Assembly: GCF_029028005.1 (NCBI RefSeq) | Contig: NZ_JAOTPO010000005.1 | Span: 1 to 64,000, forward strand | Source of the DNA: Alkalihalobacterium chitinilyticum | GTDB taxonomy: Bacteria; Bacillota; Bacilli; Bacillales; Bacillaceae_F | Direction of reading: 5' to 3' | DNA: 64,000 nucleotides | Notes under the pieces: model-generated | Told to the model about the DNA's origin: nothing | The model's input: the letters and a program-made list of their open reading frames with translations, nothing else | Database searches by the model: none | Shown: one piece after another, positions 42,378 through 51,885 of the stretch | How the letters are laid out: the number at the start of each line of letters is the position of its first letter | Numbering within the stretch: the first letter of the stretch is position 1 | Program-made: the position numbers and the translations under genes

Positions 42378-43113
42378 ACGAAACAAGAAGCACCATGAGG
42401 AACATATTGATGAGTCATGGTTAATTCCCTACGCTGACATGCTTACGTTATTACTTGCTCTTTTTATCGTCTTATTTGCTGTGAGTTCCATCGATGCCGA
42501 AAAGTATCAACAACTGATGGAAGTTTTTAATGAAAACTTTCAAGGTGGAGGCAGTATCTTAGAGCATCCAACACCTGCGTTAGAACCTAATCTAACGACT
42601 CCTGAAAAAAGCGATGAAGAGGAAGTTGATGTTAAAATACGAGAAGAGTTGGATTTAAAAAAGCTCCAGGAACTAATTGACCGTTACATTCAAGAGAATG
42701 GCCTTAGTGACGAATTAGAAACCCAGTTATCATCGGAAGGGTTACTACTAACGATCTTAGATAATGCGTTATTTTACTCAGGAAGTGCAAGCGTGCGAGA
42801 AGATGCTGAAGTGCTTGCAGACAAGATTTCAGACTTGCTCGTTACGGACCCTCCTCGAAAAATCGTGGTTGCTGGACATACGGATAATGTTCCGATTCGA
42901 ACCCAACAATTTCGATCCAATTGGGACTTAAGTGCACAGCGAGCTCTTAACTTTATGAAGATTCTACTGGAAAATCCGCAATTAGATCCTCGAAACTTAA
43001 GTGCTACAGGGTATGGTGAATATCATCCAGTTGCATCGAATGAAACCGATGAAGGAAAAGCGAAAAACCGTCGTGTAGAGGTTCTGATATTACCAAATTT
43101 TAATATTGATTAG
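42370..43113 (+). CDS. motB: Flagellar motor stator protein MotB
   Basis: A 247-residue protein with one N-terminal membrane helix carrying the ion-binding Asp23 (IPYADMLTLLLALFIVLFAV), a plug/linker region (~60-115) and an OmpA-like peptidoglycan-binding domain (~130-245, AGHTDNVPIRTQQFRSNWDL). It anchors the stator to the wall. Coupling ion (proton or sodium) is not decided by the helix sequence. Overlaps motA. Confidence 0.95.
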   Translation: MGRRNKKHHEEHIDESWLIPYADMLTLLLALFIVLFAVSSIDAEKYQQLMEVFNENFQGGGSILEHPTPALEPNLTTPEKSDEEEVDVKIREELDLKKLQELIDRYIQENGLSDELETQLSSEGLLLTILDNALFYSGSASVREDAEVLADKISDLLVTDPPRKIVVAGHTDNVPIRTQQFRSNWDLSAQRALNFMKILLENPQLDPRNLSATGYGEYHPVASNETDEGKAKNRRVEVLILPNFNID

Positions 43114-43135
43114 AAGAGTTTCATAGTAAAGGTGG

Positions 43136-43170
43136 AAACGGGTAGGGCTAGTATCTACCCGTTTTTGTTT
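43136..43170 (+). terminator. Terminator of motAB
   Basis: AAACGGGTAG pairs with CTACCCGTTT, 9-base loop, T-rich tail. Confidence 0.85.
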
Positions 43171-43297
43171 TGATGTAGAAGGTCCAATATTAGTGCTGGT
43201 GTGATCATAGAACGTTATTTTTGATAAATGGTATATTTTACAAAAGATATCAAATCCTATAAGCAAATAATCGTTAACATCTTAGGGAGGAATGTTT

Positions 43298-44263
43298 ATG
43301 AGAAGAGCACTGGCACTATTCGTCATTGTACTTTTGATCTGTATCCAACTGCCGCTTGTCACCTTGGCCCAAATTAATAAAGAAGTCATTGAGCAGTATC
43401 TTTCCCCTATTGGTTGGACCAAGTCAGACTTAGAGGACTATTTACAAAACTACTTTGATTTGTCGGTAGATGATTTCGGCACTTTCCAAGAGCTAAAAGA
43501 ATGGGTAGGAACACCAATAACCGCTGAAAATCGTCAGCAACTTTTAGATCGGTACAATATGTCTTACGACGAACTTGAAATTCTTCTCATCGAACAAGGT
43601 GACTCTCCACAAGACTATTATTTCTTAGAAGACTTAGACGCAGCTATCGATTTTTACCTTACATACAGTCATGAGCTTGATGCAGTCACAGGCTTTTTTG
43701 AACAGTTAGGAATAACAGATGATGAGCTGGACCGGCTTTTTTTACATTTAAGTAAGTTAGATGAAGAAACGGTCGAAGCACATATGACCACTATAGAGGC
43801 GAGGCTGTTAGCGATCGGTGATTTTTCGAATGTTACAGAGTTAACAGAACAACAGAAACAGGAAATTGCTTCTATATTTACCGATATGTTAGCTGCCTTG
43901 AAGATGACAGCAACATTTTATCTAAAATCGAATGGTCAAAGGGAGGCTATTTCGCTTTTAAGCTTATTAGATAGGGAAAGCTTAGATGGAAAGATACTCG
44001 TTATCGAATTTTACGATGATGAAGGAAACTTGCTGTTAGATTTATCGATGGATGAAAATATTTTTGACTCGCAGTTCTTATCGGATATTGGAAATATGCT
44101 ACCGGTACTCCCGCACTTAGCTCATGAACATCCACTTGGAGAAAAGATGCCTGAAACCGCTTCTCCTTACATTACCAATATGTTCATTGGTGTACTCCTT
44201 TCGTTGTTTGCTGCTGTGATATATACTCGTTTCTTACGTAAGGAGAGAAGACGTGCTTCTTAG
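43298..44263 (+). CDS. Processed acidic surface protein, sortase substrate
   Basis: A 321-residue exported protein. A signal peptide occupies residues 1-24 (RRALALFVIVLLICIQLPL). The body is strongly acidic and helical with repeated LxxxY/D-rich segments (WTKSDLEDYLQNYFDL, YNMSYDELEILL). The C-terminal sorting signal is KMPETASPY, then a hydrophobic helix and RKERRR. It fits the processed acidic surface protein family (TIGR04383, LPXTA-like motif). The class D sortase that follows 19 bases later should anchor it. Start at ATG 43298 after AGGGAGG. Confidence 0.85.
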   Translation: MRRALALFVIVLLICIQLPLVTLAQINKEVIEQYLSPIGWTKSDLEDYLQNYFDLSVDDFGTFQELKEWVGTPITAENRQQLLDRYNMSYDELEILLIEQGDSPQDYYFLEDLDAAIDFYLTYSHELDAVTGFFEQLGITDDELDRLFLHLSKLDEETVEAHMTTIEARLLAIGDFSNVTELTEQQKQEIASIFTDMLAALKMTATFYLKSNGQREAISLLSLLDRESLDGKILVIEFYDDEGNLLLDLSMDENIFDSQFLSDIGNMLPVLPHLAHEHPLGEKMPETASPYITNMFIGVLLSLFAAVIYTRFLRKERRRAS

Positions 44264-44282
44264 TTCGTTCAAAACAGGAAGA

Positions 44283-44926
44283 ATGATGGGACTCAAACTC
44301 ATCATTCTTCTTCTATTCTTGTTAGGGTTAAGTATCATGAGCTGGAATGCCTTTTGGTTTATGAAAGGTTTTTTGCGGTGGAGAAGATACCTGTTGAAAT
44401 GACGGAAATCGATCGACCTAGTACGGAGGATGCTGAAGCAAATTTAGAAGTAATACCTGTTGTTGAACCAAGAATACAAGAAAAAACTAGACCTGTTCGT
44501 GGACAGCGTTACGGATACTTCATGATCCCTAAACTAAAAGCAAGGGTACCTATCTTTTATGGCACAAGAGAGGAGCAGCTTAAACAAGGGATTGGACATG
44601 TCGAACGTACAGCACTTCCAGGAGAAAACAATAATGCTGTATTATCCGGGCATCGCGATACCGTGTTTCGTCATTTGGGGAAAATAGAAAAAGGGGATCG
44701 GTTGATCGTTGAAACAGAAGCAGGAGAATTTACGTACTTAGTAAGAAAGATACGAATTGTAGATAAAGAAAATCGAACAGCTCTCGCCCCTAAACCAAAA
44801 GCCACCTTAACGGTCATTACCTGCTATCCCTTTGGTTTTGTTGGGCATGCACCCAAGCGTTTTGTTATTATCGCTGATTTAATCGCTCCCAAATCACTCG
44901 TGCTCCAATATAGAAAGAGTCAATAA
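44283..44926 (+). CDS. Class D sortase, apparent -1 frameshift
   Basis: The catalytic domain is intact: His in LSGHRDT, Cys in TVITCYPF, Arg in APKRFVI, preceded by YGYFMIPKLKARVPIFYG. Read in its own frame (from 44354) it has no membrane anchor. In the preceding frame, ATG 44283 after AGGAAG encodes the anchor (KLIILLLFLLGLSIMSW) but stops at 44402. The two frames join in-frame if the ribosome slips -1 at TTTTTTG (44369-44375), giving ~213 residues. So this is either a programmed frameshift, a homopolymer error, or a fresh mutation. It would attach the acidic protein encoded upstream to the wall. Confidence 0.8.
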
Positions 44927-44927
44927 A

Positions 44928-44952
44928 AAAGGGTGGAGGAGTTCCACCCTTT
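44928..44952. terminator. Bidirectional terminator, sortase / radical SAM
   Basis: AAAGGGTGG pairs with CCACCCTTT with a 7-base loop, flanked by A on the left and T on the right. Confidence 0.8.
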
Positions 44953-44969
44953 AGTTATGATTTAAAAAA

Positions 44970-45848
44970 CTATGCGCCAAACCTTGTTCGATAACCGCAC
45001 TTTCTGCATAATTCTTCGACGGCTTCACGGCGTGAAAAGCCGTTATACAAATTGTTCGCTCGTTCGCCTTCAATAATTTCAGAGAAATTCGTCTCGTTAA
45101 TATTTCCTAAGTTAATAACTCCTTCTCCATCCAGACAACATGGAATAACGGTACCGTTTGCTAGTATTCCCGCTTGATTTCGAAGCCCGTGACAGAAACC
45201 TTTACCGTCGTCTTCTTCCTCGTGCAAGCTTGGCCATTTAAATTCAATATCTTGATTTATATAAATGCGCTCGGCTATTTTTACACCGGTGCCAGGTACC
45301 ACTTTTTCTTCAATTTTATAATCAAGGTTAAATTCTTTTTCAATGATTTCGAGGACTTCACGATTTCGCTTTTTTTGAACGTTCGTCAAGTTATCCTCGG
45401 TTAAGTTCCACAATCGTAACGAGACGATTAAGTCCGATTGAGCAGTTGCTTCTTTAATAAAACTTAAAATACTACCTACATAACCTTCTTTGTCTGTTGA
45501 TCCTTCATGTCCATCAAAGCTATGCAAGGAAAAGTTCATTTGTCTTAGGGCTGGCTTATTTATTATTTTATGCTTTGCTTTTCGTAATAACGTCCCATTT
45601 GTTGTAATGTTAACTTTAAACCCTTTTTCATGACTAATGTCAAGTAGTTGATCAATTTTCGGATGAAGTAATGGTTCACCTTTGACGTGCAAGTAGATAT
45701 AGTTTGTGTGAGGCTTAATTTGATCTAATCGCTTTGAAAAATCATCTACCGATAAAAATTGTTTTTGCCTTTCAGTAGGAGGGCAAAAGCTGCAAGCGAG
45801 ATTGCAAACACTCGTAATTTCCAAATAAAATTTCTTGAACTTTTTCAA
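44970..45848 (-). CDS. Radical SAM/SPASM-like protein
   Basis: A 292-residue enzyme. Cys15, Cys19 and Cys22 (SVCNLACSFC) bind the 4Fe-4S cluster that cleaves S-adenosylmethionine; VKGEPLLHP is the conserved GxP-type segment. The C-terminal Cys set (GFCHG, IPCCLDGEG, LCRKCGYR) is SPASM-like and may bind a second cluster. Substrate unknown; no peptide precursor is seen nearby. TTG start after GAGAGGAA. Confidence 0.85.
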   Translation of the reverse strand: MKKFKKFYLEITSVCNLACSFCPPTERQKQFLSVDDFSKRLDQIKPHTNYIYLHVKGEPLLHPKIDQLLDISHEKGFKVNITTNGTLLRKAKHKIINKPALRQMNFSLHSFDGHEGSTDKEGYVGSILSFIKEATAQSDLIVSLRLWNLTEDNLTNVQKKRNREVLEIIEKEFNLDYKIEEKVVPGTGVKIAERIYINQDIEFKWPSLHEEEDDGKGFCHGLRNQAGILANGTVIPCCLDGEGVINLGNINETNFSEIIEGERANNLYNGFSRREAVEELCRKCGYRTRFGA

Positions 45849-45997
45849 TCGTTTTTCCTCTCTTCTTCTCTAATCAACGATGGGGGAGCTGGCCTGCCTA
45901 GTATGCATGCTTTTTATTATACCAAATCTTATAGAGAAGAGAGAAATGTTTAGTTGTGGAAAAAATAAGACGTCATGGTTACATAAGTTCATGAAAA

Positions 45998-46031
45998 AGA
46001 AGTCGCCCTTTGTATATAAAGGCCAACTTCT
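45998..46031 (-). terminator. Terminator of DUF4145 gene (leftward)
   Basis: On the minus strand AGAAGT-TG-GCCTTT pairs with AAAGGGC-GACTTCT, followed by T5. Confidence 0.65.
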
Positions 46032-46051
46032 ATATGTAAAGAGTAATTGAA

Positions 46052-46732
46052 CTAGTGAAGTTGTTGTTGAATGCGATCATGTGTTGTTTCAATTTTTGAC
46101 GGGAGTATATATAAATATTCAATGATCCCTTCTAGTAATTCAATTAACAACCTGGCCATATCTTCATCCAAGTCCCGTTCCAATTCTAAAATTTGATGAA
46201 AGTGGCTTTCTGGATGAGTAAGGCTTGTTAAAGATGTGATTGGTTTATTTAAATCAAGATGCTTCGGTAAGTGTTCCAACTGCTCCGATAAAGACTGTCC
46301 TTTGACCTTATCACCGAGAAAGCTTTTCACGACGCTTTCAAGAACACGTTTTGATAAAACCGCTGTCGCTGAAGGGTCTTTAGATTGATGTACGTTTAGC
46401 GCAGAACGATAGGCGCGAATCAAATCTTCTGGAATGTTCGTGTGATTTTCTACTTCAGCAAATGTTGTTTTAGGATCGTATATATACACTTCAGCGTCCT
46501 CATTCGATTTATCCAAGTAATCTGAGAGCATGATCACAAAAGAAGAGCTTGATTTGCATTCTGGACAATTTCCTTTTGAAAACAATCCCGTTCGATTTGC
46601 CTGGTAATCCGCTTTAAGTGTGAAGCGTGCTGTTTTACTACAATCTGGACATTTGCATTTCACCTCTTTAGGGATTTTCACATGACCATATTGGCTGTAA
46701 GTTAATATCGAACCTGGCAATATCCTTCTCAT
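46052..46732 (-). CDS. DUF4145 domain protein with zinc ribbon
   Basis: A 226-residue protein. The N-terminal CKCPDC and CPECKSS pairs form a zinc ribbon; the C-terminal ~120 residues (RAYRSALNVHQ, AVLSKRVLESVVKSFLG) form the helical DUF4145 domain. Such proteins are often found near restriction or defence genes, but here the neighbours are a radical SAM gene and a phosphatase. Function unknown. GTAGGAGG site. Confidence 0.75.
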   Translation of the reverse strand: MRRILPGSILTYSQYGHVKIPKEVKCKCPDCSKTARFTLKADYQANRTGLFSKGNCPECKSSSSFVIMLSDYLDKSNEDAEVYIYDPKTTFAEVENHTNIPEDLIRAYRSALNVHQSKDPSATAVLSKRVLESVVKSFLGDKVKGQSLSEQLEHLPKHLDLNKPITSLTSLTHPESHFHQILELERDLDEDMARLLIELLEGIIEYLYILPSKIETTHDRIQQQLH

Positions 46733-47007
46733 CGTTATCCTCCTACATCAAAACAAATCGTAACTCGTATGAAATAACTGGCTGGCGTGTTTTTATTATC
46801 TTACCCCAAAAGAATAAAATCCCCTTACGAAACCGTTACAGTAAATAATTCCATGTTCACATTCATGTTTCTTCACGGCCATTTTTGTTACAATAAAGTT
46901 GTAAATATCAATACTTCTTTATTTAATCTTTTTCTATGCAACAAGTACATATAAACACGTTAAAAGTGCAGTAAACTAAAATAAAACAAATATAGAGGAG
47001 AGAACCA

Positions 47008-47760
47008 ATGGAAAACTCGAACATCAGCAACAAAGATATTAAATTAATTGCAATTGATATGGACGGAACCCTTTTAAATGACCGACACGAGATTTCTGAG
47101 GAAAACCGTAAAGCCATTAAAGAGGCGGAACAAAAAGGGATCCACGTTGTCATTAGCACAGGGCGGACGAGAATGACTTGCGATGACCTTGTAAATTCAC
47201 TGTCCCTTAGCTCTTATCTGATAACAGTGAATGGGAGTGAAATTTGGGACGAACAGGGAAATCTCATTGAGAGACAGTTACTGGACTTTTCGTTTGTTGA
47301 GCATATGTACAAATTAAAACAAAAACATAATACACTTTGTTGGGCTGCATCCGTCGATAACGTATGGCGCGAGCAATTTCCTGAAGATTTTTCTTCACAC
47401 GAATGGATGAAGTTTGGATTTGATATAAAAGACGACCAAGTGAGAGATGTGATATTAAAGGAGTTAAAGCAAAACGAAGCACTTGAAATTAGTAATTCCA
47501 GTCCGACAAATCTTGAAATTAATGCCTCTGGTGTGAATAAAGCGAGAGCAATTGAAAAAGTGTGTGAACGATTAGGCATTACAATGGATAATGTCATGGC
47601 AATGGGTGATAGTCTTAATGACCTAGCGATGATAAAAGATGCTGGAATCGGTGTTGCAATGGGGAATGCGCAGCCATTCGTCAAAGAGTCTGCGGATTGG
47701 GTCACGTCTTCCAATATAGAAGATGGCGTGGCTGTAGCCATACGAAAATGGGCATTATAA
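47008..47760 (+). CDS. Cof-type HAD phosphatase
   Basis: A 250-residue HAD-IIB hydrolase. Asp17 and Asp19 (AIDMDGTLL) are the nucleophile and acid; STGR is motif II, and MGDSLNDLAMI motif IV. It removes phosphate from sugar or nucleotide phosphates; substrate unknown. GAGGAGAG site before the ATG. Confidence 0.9.
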   Translation: MENSNISNKDIKLIAIDMDGTLLNDRHEISEENRKAIKEAEQKGIHVVISTGRTRMTCDDLVNSLSLSSYLITVNGSEIWDEQGNLIERQLLDFSFVEHMYKLKQKHNTLCWAASVDNVWREQFPEDFSSHEWMKFGFDIKDDQVRDVILKELKQNEALEISNSSPTNLEINASGVNKARAIEKVCERLGITMDNVMAMGDSLNDLAMIKDAGIGVAMGNAQPFVKESADWVTSSNIEDGVAVAIRKWAL

Positions 47761-47853
47761 ATTTGAATTTTTACACTTGTTTAAAAGAAACATGGATTTA
47801 AAGTCTTATCTTTCGAGGAACAGGTTTGTACCCAGATAAGGATTAGAGTAGGA

Positions 47854-48033
47854 ACGGACTCCAGAGCCGTTATTTGTGACAAAAAATCTGTTTTCTATGA
47901 TTTAGCGGACTCAGATACCCTTATTAACTATAAAAACAGCCTTTGGAACAAAAAATGCTACAAATAAGGTCCTCTCAGTCCGCGAACATTCATGAATGAA
48001 GGATTTTAACTAATTAAGGTCCTGTGTGTCCGC
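47854..48033. repeat. Dispersed CGGACTCA inverted repeats, copies 2 and 3
   Basis: Part of a 655-base gap. GCGGACTCAGATACCCTTATT (47905-47925, shown in part as GCGGACTCA) is mirrored by AATAAGG-TCC-TCTCAGTCCGC (47963-47983), with CTTTGGAACAAA inside as in the copy at 19261. Outside this lie AACGGACTCCAGAGCCGTTA (47853-47872) and AAGGTCCTGTGTGTCCGCC (48015-48033), which look like the arms of a second, partly decayed element around the first. Confidence 0.65.
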
Positions 48034-48192
48034 CAAATTGATTTCGTTCTAAGTTTCTATTTTAGAGGTGATCATTTCTTTAACATACGAGGGCGTAGAC
48101 ATTTAAGTGCTTTTTGGCGTACAATCTTTGGTGATCATTTTTTTTAATGCTATGCTATCAGTATACCACTTAAATTTATTAGCATTTCCCCC

Positions 48193-48234
48193 AAAAAGCT
48201 GAACCCGTTTTCTCTCAGGGTAAGGCTTTTTTCT
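48193..48234 (+). terminator. Orphan terminator-like hairpin
   Basis: AAAAAGC-tga-ACCC pairs with GGGT-aag-GCTTTTTT. No gene ends nearby on this strand, so it may close an unseen small RNA or a read-through transcript. The phrase TAGCATTTCC occurs on both sides (48178 and 48237). Confidence 0.4.
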
Positions 48235-48415
48235 TTTAGCATTTCCTCCAAGATATGGCTTTTAATCAGCCACTTGTACTTGTACTAATTACCTTATTCT
48301 TTCACAAACCGAAAAGTTAGGACACTAATATTTTTTTTTATATAAAAAACAGAAATCCATTGCGGAAAACAGCAAATTTATTTAAAATTATGGATTAGGA
48401 TTAGTTAGGGGGCTA

Positions 48416-48850
48416 ATGAAAATGGAACGGAATATTGATGAGAGGGTCGGTTATCACATTGGTGTTGTCGGCCACCTTCTCCAAAATTTATACAATGAGA
48501 AGTTAAGCGAATATGGATTAACCGTAGCTCAAGCAAAAGTGATTTATTTACTTCATGCCCACGGTAATCTCCTTCAATCTGAGCTCCAAAAAAATCTATT
48601 GATTAAAGCACCGACGATGAACGGAATTATTGAATCAATGTTAAAAAAAGAACTCATTGAGAAAAAAGATAACGAAAGTGACCGGAGAAGCAAAACCATT
48701 ATTCTAACTGAAAAAGGTAGAGTTCTAGAAGAAACGCTGTGGAACGATATTGGCCGACTAGAGGAAGAGCTGGTCAACGGTCTATCTAAGGAAGAACAGA
48801 AGATCCTTATTATTTGGTTAAAAAAATTAGCACTCAATTTACAAAAGTAA
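48416..48850 (+). CDS. MarR-family transcriptional regulator
   Basis: A 144-residue winged-helix regulator: LTVAQAKVIYLLH recognition region, KAPTMNGIIESMLKKELIEK and the DRRSKTIILTEKGR wing. It lies 37 bases before a MATE efflux gene and should control it, likely as a repressor relieved by the exported drug. AGGGGG site; ATG 48422 is an alternative start. Confidence 0.9.
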   Translation: MKMERNIDERVGYHIGVVGHLLQNLYNEKLSEYGLTVAQAKVIYLLHAHGNLLQSELQKNLLIKAPTMNGIIESMLKKELIEKKDNESDRRSKTIILTEKGRVLEETLWNDIGRLEEELVNGLSKEEQKILIIWLKKLALNLQK

Positions 48851-48887
48851 TACGTTACTAGTTATATAGAAAGAAGGTTCAAACAAC

Positions 48888-50303
48888 ATGAATCAAAAAT
48901 TTCAAAGTGAACGTCTCGGTACAGAACCCATTCCGAAATTACTAAAAAGCTTATCAATTCCCGCTATTATCGGAATGGTCGTTATGGCACTTTACAATGT
49001 CATTGATACGATCTTTATATCATACGGTGTCGGGATTTCAGCAGTAGCGGGGGTAACGATCTCATTTCCACTCATGATGCTTATGATGGCCATTTCAGCA
49101 GCAATGGGGATCGGTGGTGCCTCTGTTATTTCGCGAAGGTTAGGCGAGAGAAAGGAAAAAGAGGCGAATAAAGTGTTTGGAAATGTCTTAACGCTTATCC
49201 TCTTACTTAGTGTTATAGGGTTTGTCGGGGCCTTTACCTTTTTGGAACCGGTTCTTATTTTATTTGGAGCTACACCTGAGATCTTGCCGTATGCCCTTGA
49301 TTACATGTTCCCGATTTTATTAGCGACATTGTTTTTTACATTTGGGTTTGCAACAAATAGTATTATTCGTTCAGAAGGTAATGCTCGCTTTGCGATGATG
49401 GCGATGATTATTCCTTCCGTTCTTAATATTATTCTGGATGCCGTTTTTATTTTTGGATTGAACATGGGGGTTCGCGGGGCTGCATATGCGACTGTCATTT
49501 CTCAAGTGGTTACAAGTGCTATGGTCATTCAATATTTCGTTTCCGGTAAGAGTACATTATCGTTAACTATAGCCGATTTTAAATTAAAGTTTGCACTTGT
49601 AAAGGAAATTACACTCGTTGGTCTTCCTGCCTTTGTTCAACAGGCAGCAGGAAGCGTTATGATGATAGCAATTAATGCGATGCTTATTCGTTTTGGCGGT
49701 GAATTCTACGTTGGGGTATTCGGAATTATTCAGCGAATTATTATGATGTCCTTTATGCCAATGGCAGGAATTATGCAGGGAATGCAACCGATTGTCGGTT
49801 ACAATTATGGAGCCAAGAATTTTTCGCGTCTGCGCGAAACCGTCTTGTTAAGTCTGAAGATCACGACAATTATGTCGGTTGCTGTATTTTTTATTGTCAT
49901 GTTGTTCCCGTCGTACCTTATGTCCATATTCACCTCAGATCGGGCTGTTATTGAAGCGGGAGCAGATTCGATGAGAGTGATGTTTGCAGCTGTGTTTTTA
50001 ATTGGAATTCAAATTATCAGCAGTGGTCTTTACCAAGCACTGGGTAAAGCAAAGCTTGCGTTAATTTTATCTTTATCTCGACAATTTCTTTTCTTGATTC
50101 CACTCGTTTTAATTTTACCGCACTTCATCGGTACAACTGGGGTTTGGTTAGCATTTCCGATCGCTGACTTCTTCTCATTCCTATTAGCAGGCTATCTACT
50201 GTATCGTCATCGTGAAACGTTTCTTACCAAAGAAGTTGGCAGTGACGAGAGCAGTCAACAAGATGCGGTCGAATACAGTGAAGCGACCCAATCAAGCAAT
50301 TAA
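48888..50303 (+). CDS. MATE-family efflux transporter
   Basis: A 471-residue, 12-helix multidrug/toxin extrusion protein (MepA-like): KLLKSLSIPAIIGMVVMALY start, AISAAMGIGGASVISRRLG, and IMQGMQPIVGYNYGA at the pseudo-repeat. It exports cationic compounds by sodium or proton antiport. Acidic, Ser/Gln-rich tail. In an operon with the MarR gene; strong terminator follows. Confidence 0.92.
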   Translation: MNQKFQSERLGTEPIPKLLKSLSIPAIIGMVVMALYNVIDTIFISYGVGISAVAGVTISFPLMMLMMAISAAMGIGGASVISRRLGERKEKEANKVFGNVLTLILLLSVIGFVGAFTFLEPVLILFGATPEILPYALDYMFPILLATLFFTFGFATNSIIRSEGNARFAMMAMIIPSVLNIILDAVFIFGLNMGVRGAAYATVISQVVTSAMVIQYFVSGKSTLSLTIADFKLKFALVKEITLVGLPAFVQQAAGSVMMIAINAMLIRFGGEFYVGVFGIIQRIIMMSFMPMAGIMQGMQPIVGYNYGAKNFSRLRETVLLSLKITTIMSVAVFFIVMLFPSYLMSIFTSDRAVIEAGADSMRVMFAAVFLIGIQIISSGLYQALGKAKLALILSLSRQFLFLIPLVLILPHFIGTTGVWLAFPIADFFSFLLAGYLLYRHRETFLTKEVGSDESSQQDAVEYSEATQSSN

Positions 50304-50316
50304 GCACATCAACCTG

Positions 50317-50357
50317 AAAGAACGGATAAGACAAATTGTTGTCTTATCCGTTCTTTT
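50317..50357 (+). terminator. Terminator of marR-MATE operon
   Basis: Perfect 18-bp stem AAAGAACGGATAAGACAA and its complement with a 4-base loop and T4. Confidence 0.9.
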
Positions 50358-50427
50358 ATGAGTCATCATAGCGGTGTAAACAAATAAAAACAAAACTAGG
50401 CGCTTACGAAGGATATATATATAATTA

Positions 50428-51729
50428 CTAAACGGGAAACTTAATTCGGAATGAAGTTCCTTTACCTAATTCACTTTCTACTGAAATCTCACCTTTAAAA
50501 TGGTTGACGAGTTTATACACCATAAACAACCCGATCCCTTGACCAGCTTCTTCTTCATTTAATTTATGATACTTTTGAAAGAGCTTTTCCAGGTTATCAG
50601 GTGAAATGCCGATGCCTTGATCAATAATATCGATGATGAGCTTGTTGTCTTCAATAAAACTATTTAGATAAATCGTGCTGTCCTCAAAGCTGTATTTAAT
50701 GGCATTACTTATAAGATTAGAAATAATTAATTTAAAACCCATATTGTTCCCGTGAATGATCGTATTACTAGGTACACGCAAGTCTGATTTGATGTTGATA
50801 TTTTGTGTTCGTGCTTTAACCATCATGATTTCATATACTTCTTCTAATAAAGGGTTTACCTTAATGAGTTTCATTTTCCAAAACGTATCACTCGTTAACA
50901 TTTGTTCTGTTTGGATAATATGATGAATTTCGTGGTCAATCGCTACAGAATAATCTTCAATTAGACTTAATCTAGCTTGGACATCTGGATCATGTAATTC
51001 GGTTTTTAATATCGTAGCGAATGACTTAATGACCGTTAGTGGATTGCGAACTTCATGAGCTACGACATGAATAAAATCTAACTTTTGCTTATAGAAGTCT
51101 AGTTCAGATTCAATCTCTCGTTGCGTCGCTAAGGAAGGGAACACGGTTTGCTCATTTCGTTGATACAGCGATGATTTTACAATCTCATTATCTGTCATAA
51201 AGTAGGGGTGGCTTTTCATCATTTCTGTAAGAATATAGGAAGGGACAGAATTGCCGTCATAACAACAGACCGTCATATATCCGATTTCACTAACAGTCAG
51301 GTCACATTCGCATTCATATGTATGCAGCTTTTCTAAAATATTGGGTTGATCCTTCCATTCCACGAGCCCCCAAACACGGGCACAGAGATTATCATTAATA
51401 AACGGTTGGACTGTCGTCTTAAAGTTTTCTAACACTCTATCAAAACGGAAATCTTGGTATTTTTGATAGAAATCAAAGTTATCAACAAAATGCAAAAATG
51501 GTTCATATTCATTTTTACTTAATAGGTTAGGCAACTTTTGTAAGACGGCCTCAAAACGTTCCGGTGTTTCAATAACAATTGCATGTTGATTTAATTGAAT
51601 AGCACTGACGATAAATGATGCGAGATTTTCTAAATATAGTTCTTCTGATTGGTAAAAATAGAGAATGTGTGAGCCTTCATTCACTTGAATACTTTCTGTA
51701 AGCGCTATGGTTTTTGTAGCAATAGACAT
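50428..51729 (-). CDS. MEDS-domain sensor histidine kinase
   Basis: A 433-residue soluble kinase. Residues ~15-170 form a MEDS-type sensor domain (GSHILYFYQSEELYLENLASF) with a Cys-rich segment CECDL and VCCYDG. The kinase half has His in HVVAHEVRNPLTVIKS, N box ISNLISNAIKYS, DQGIGISP and GQGIGLFMVYKL. The start at 51729 follows AAAGGAGG. It is divergent from brxC across a 156-base gap. No partner regulator is adjacent. Confidence 0.85.
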   Translation of the reverse strand: MSIATKTIALTESIQVNEGSHILYFYQSEELYLENLASFIVSAIQLNQHAIVIETPERFEAVLQKLPNLLSKNEYEPFLHFVDNFDFYQKYQDFRFDRVLENFKTTVQPFINDNLCARVWGLVEWKDQPNILEKLHTYECECDLTVSEIGYMTVCCYDGNSVPSYILTEMMKSHPYFMTDNEIVKSSLYQRNEQTVFPSLATQREIESELDFYKQKLDFIHVVAHEVRNPLTVIKSFATILKTELHDPDVQARLSLIEDYSVAIDHEIHHIIQTEQMLTSDTFWKMKLIKVNPLLEEVYEIMMVKARTQNINIKSDLRVPSNTIIHGNNMGFKLIISNLISNAIKYSFEDSTIYLNSFIEDNKLIIDIIDQGIGISPDNLEKLFQKYHKLNEEEAGQGIGLFMVYKLVNHFKGEISVESELGKGTSFRIKFPV

Positions 51730-51885
51730 GAGAACCTCCTTTATCCTACTAATCATATCATTTATATCTTGCTATAACAATTATTGGTTTAATAGACTAT
51801 TATTGCATTTTTCGACAATAAACTTCCTTTTGCGTTTACCGACATTATGAATAAGTGTAAAATGAAGGGGCGAGGTGGATGTATT

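Noticed and set aside
47264-47741. Minus-strand open frames inside the HAD phosphatase gene
   Set aside because: Antisense shadows of a complete HAD gene with all catalytic motifs.
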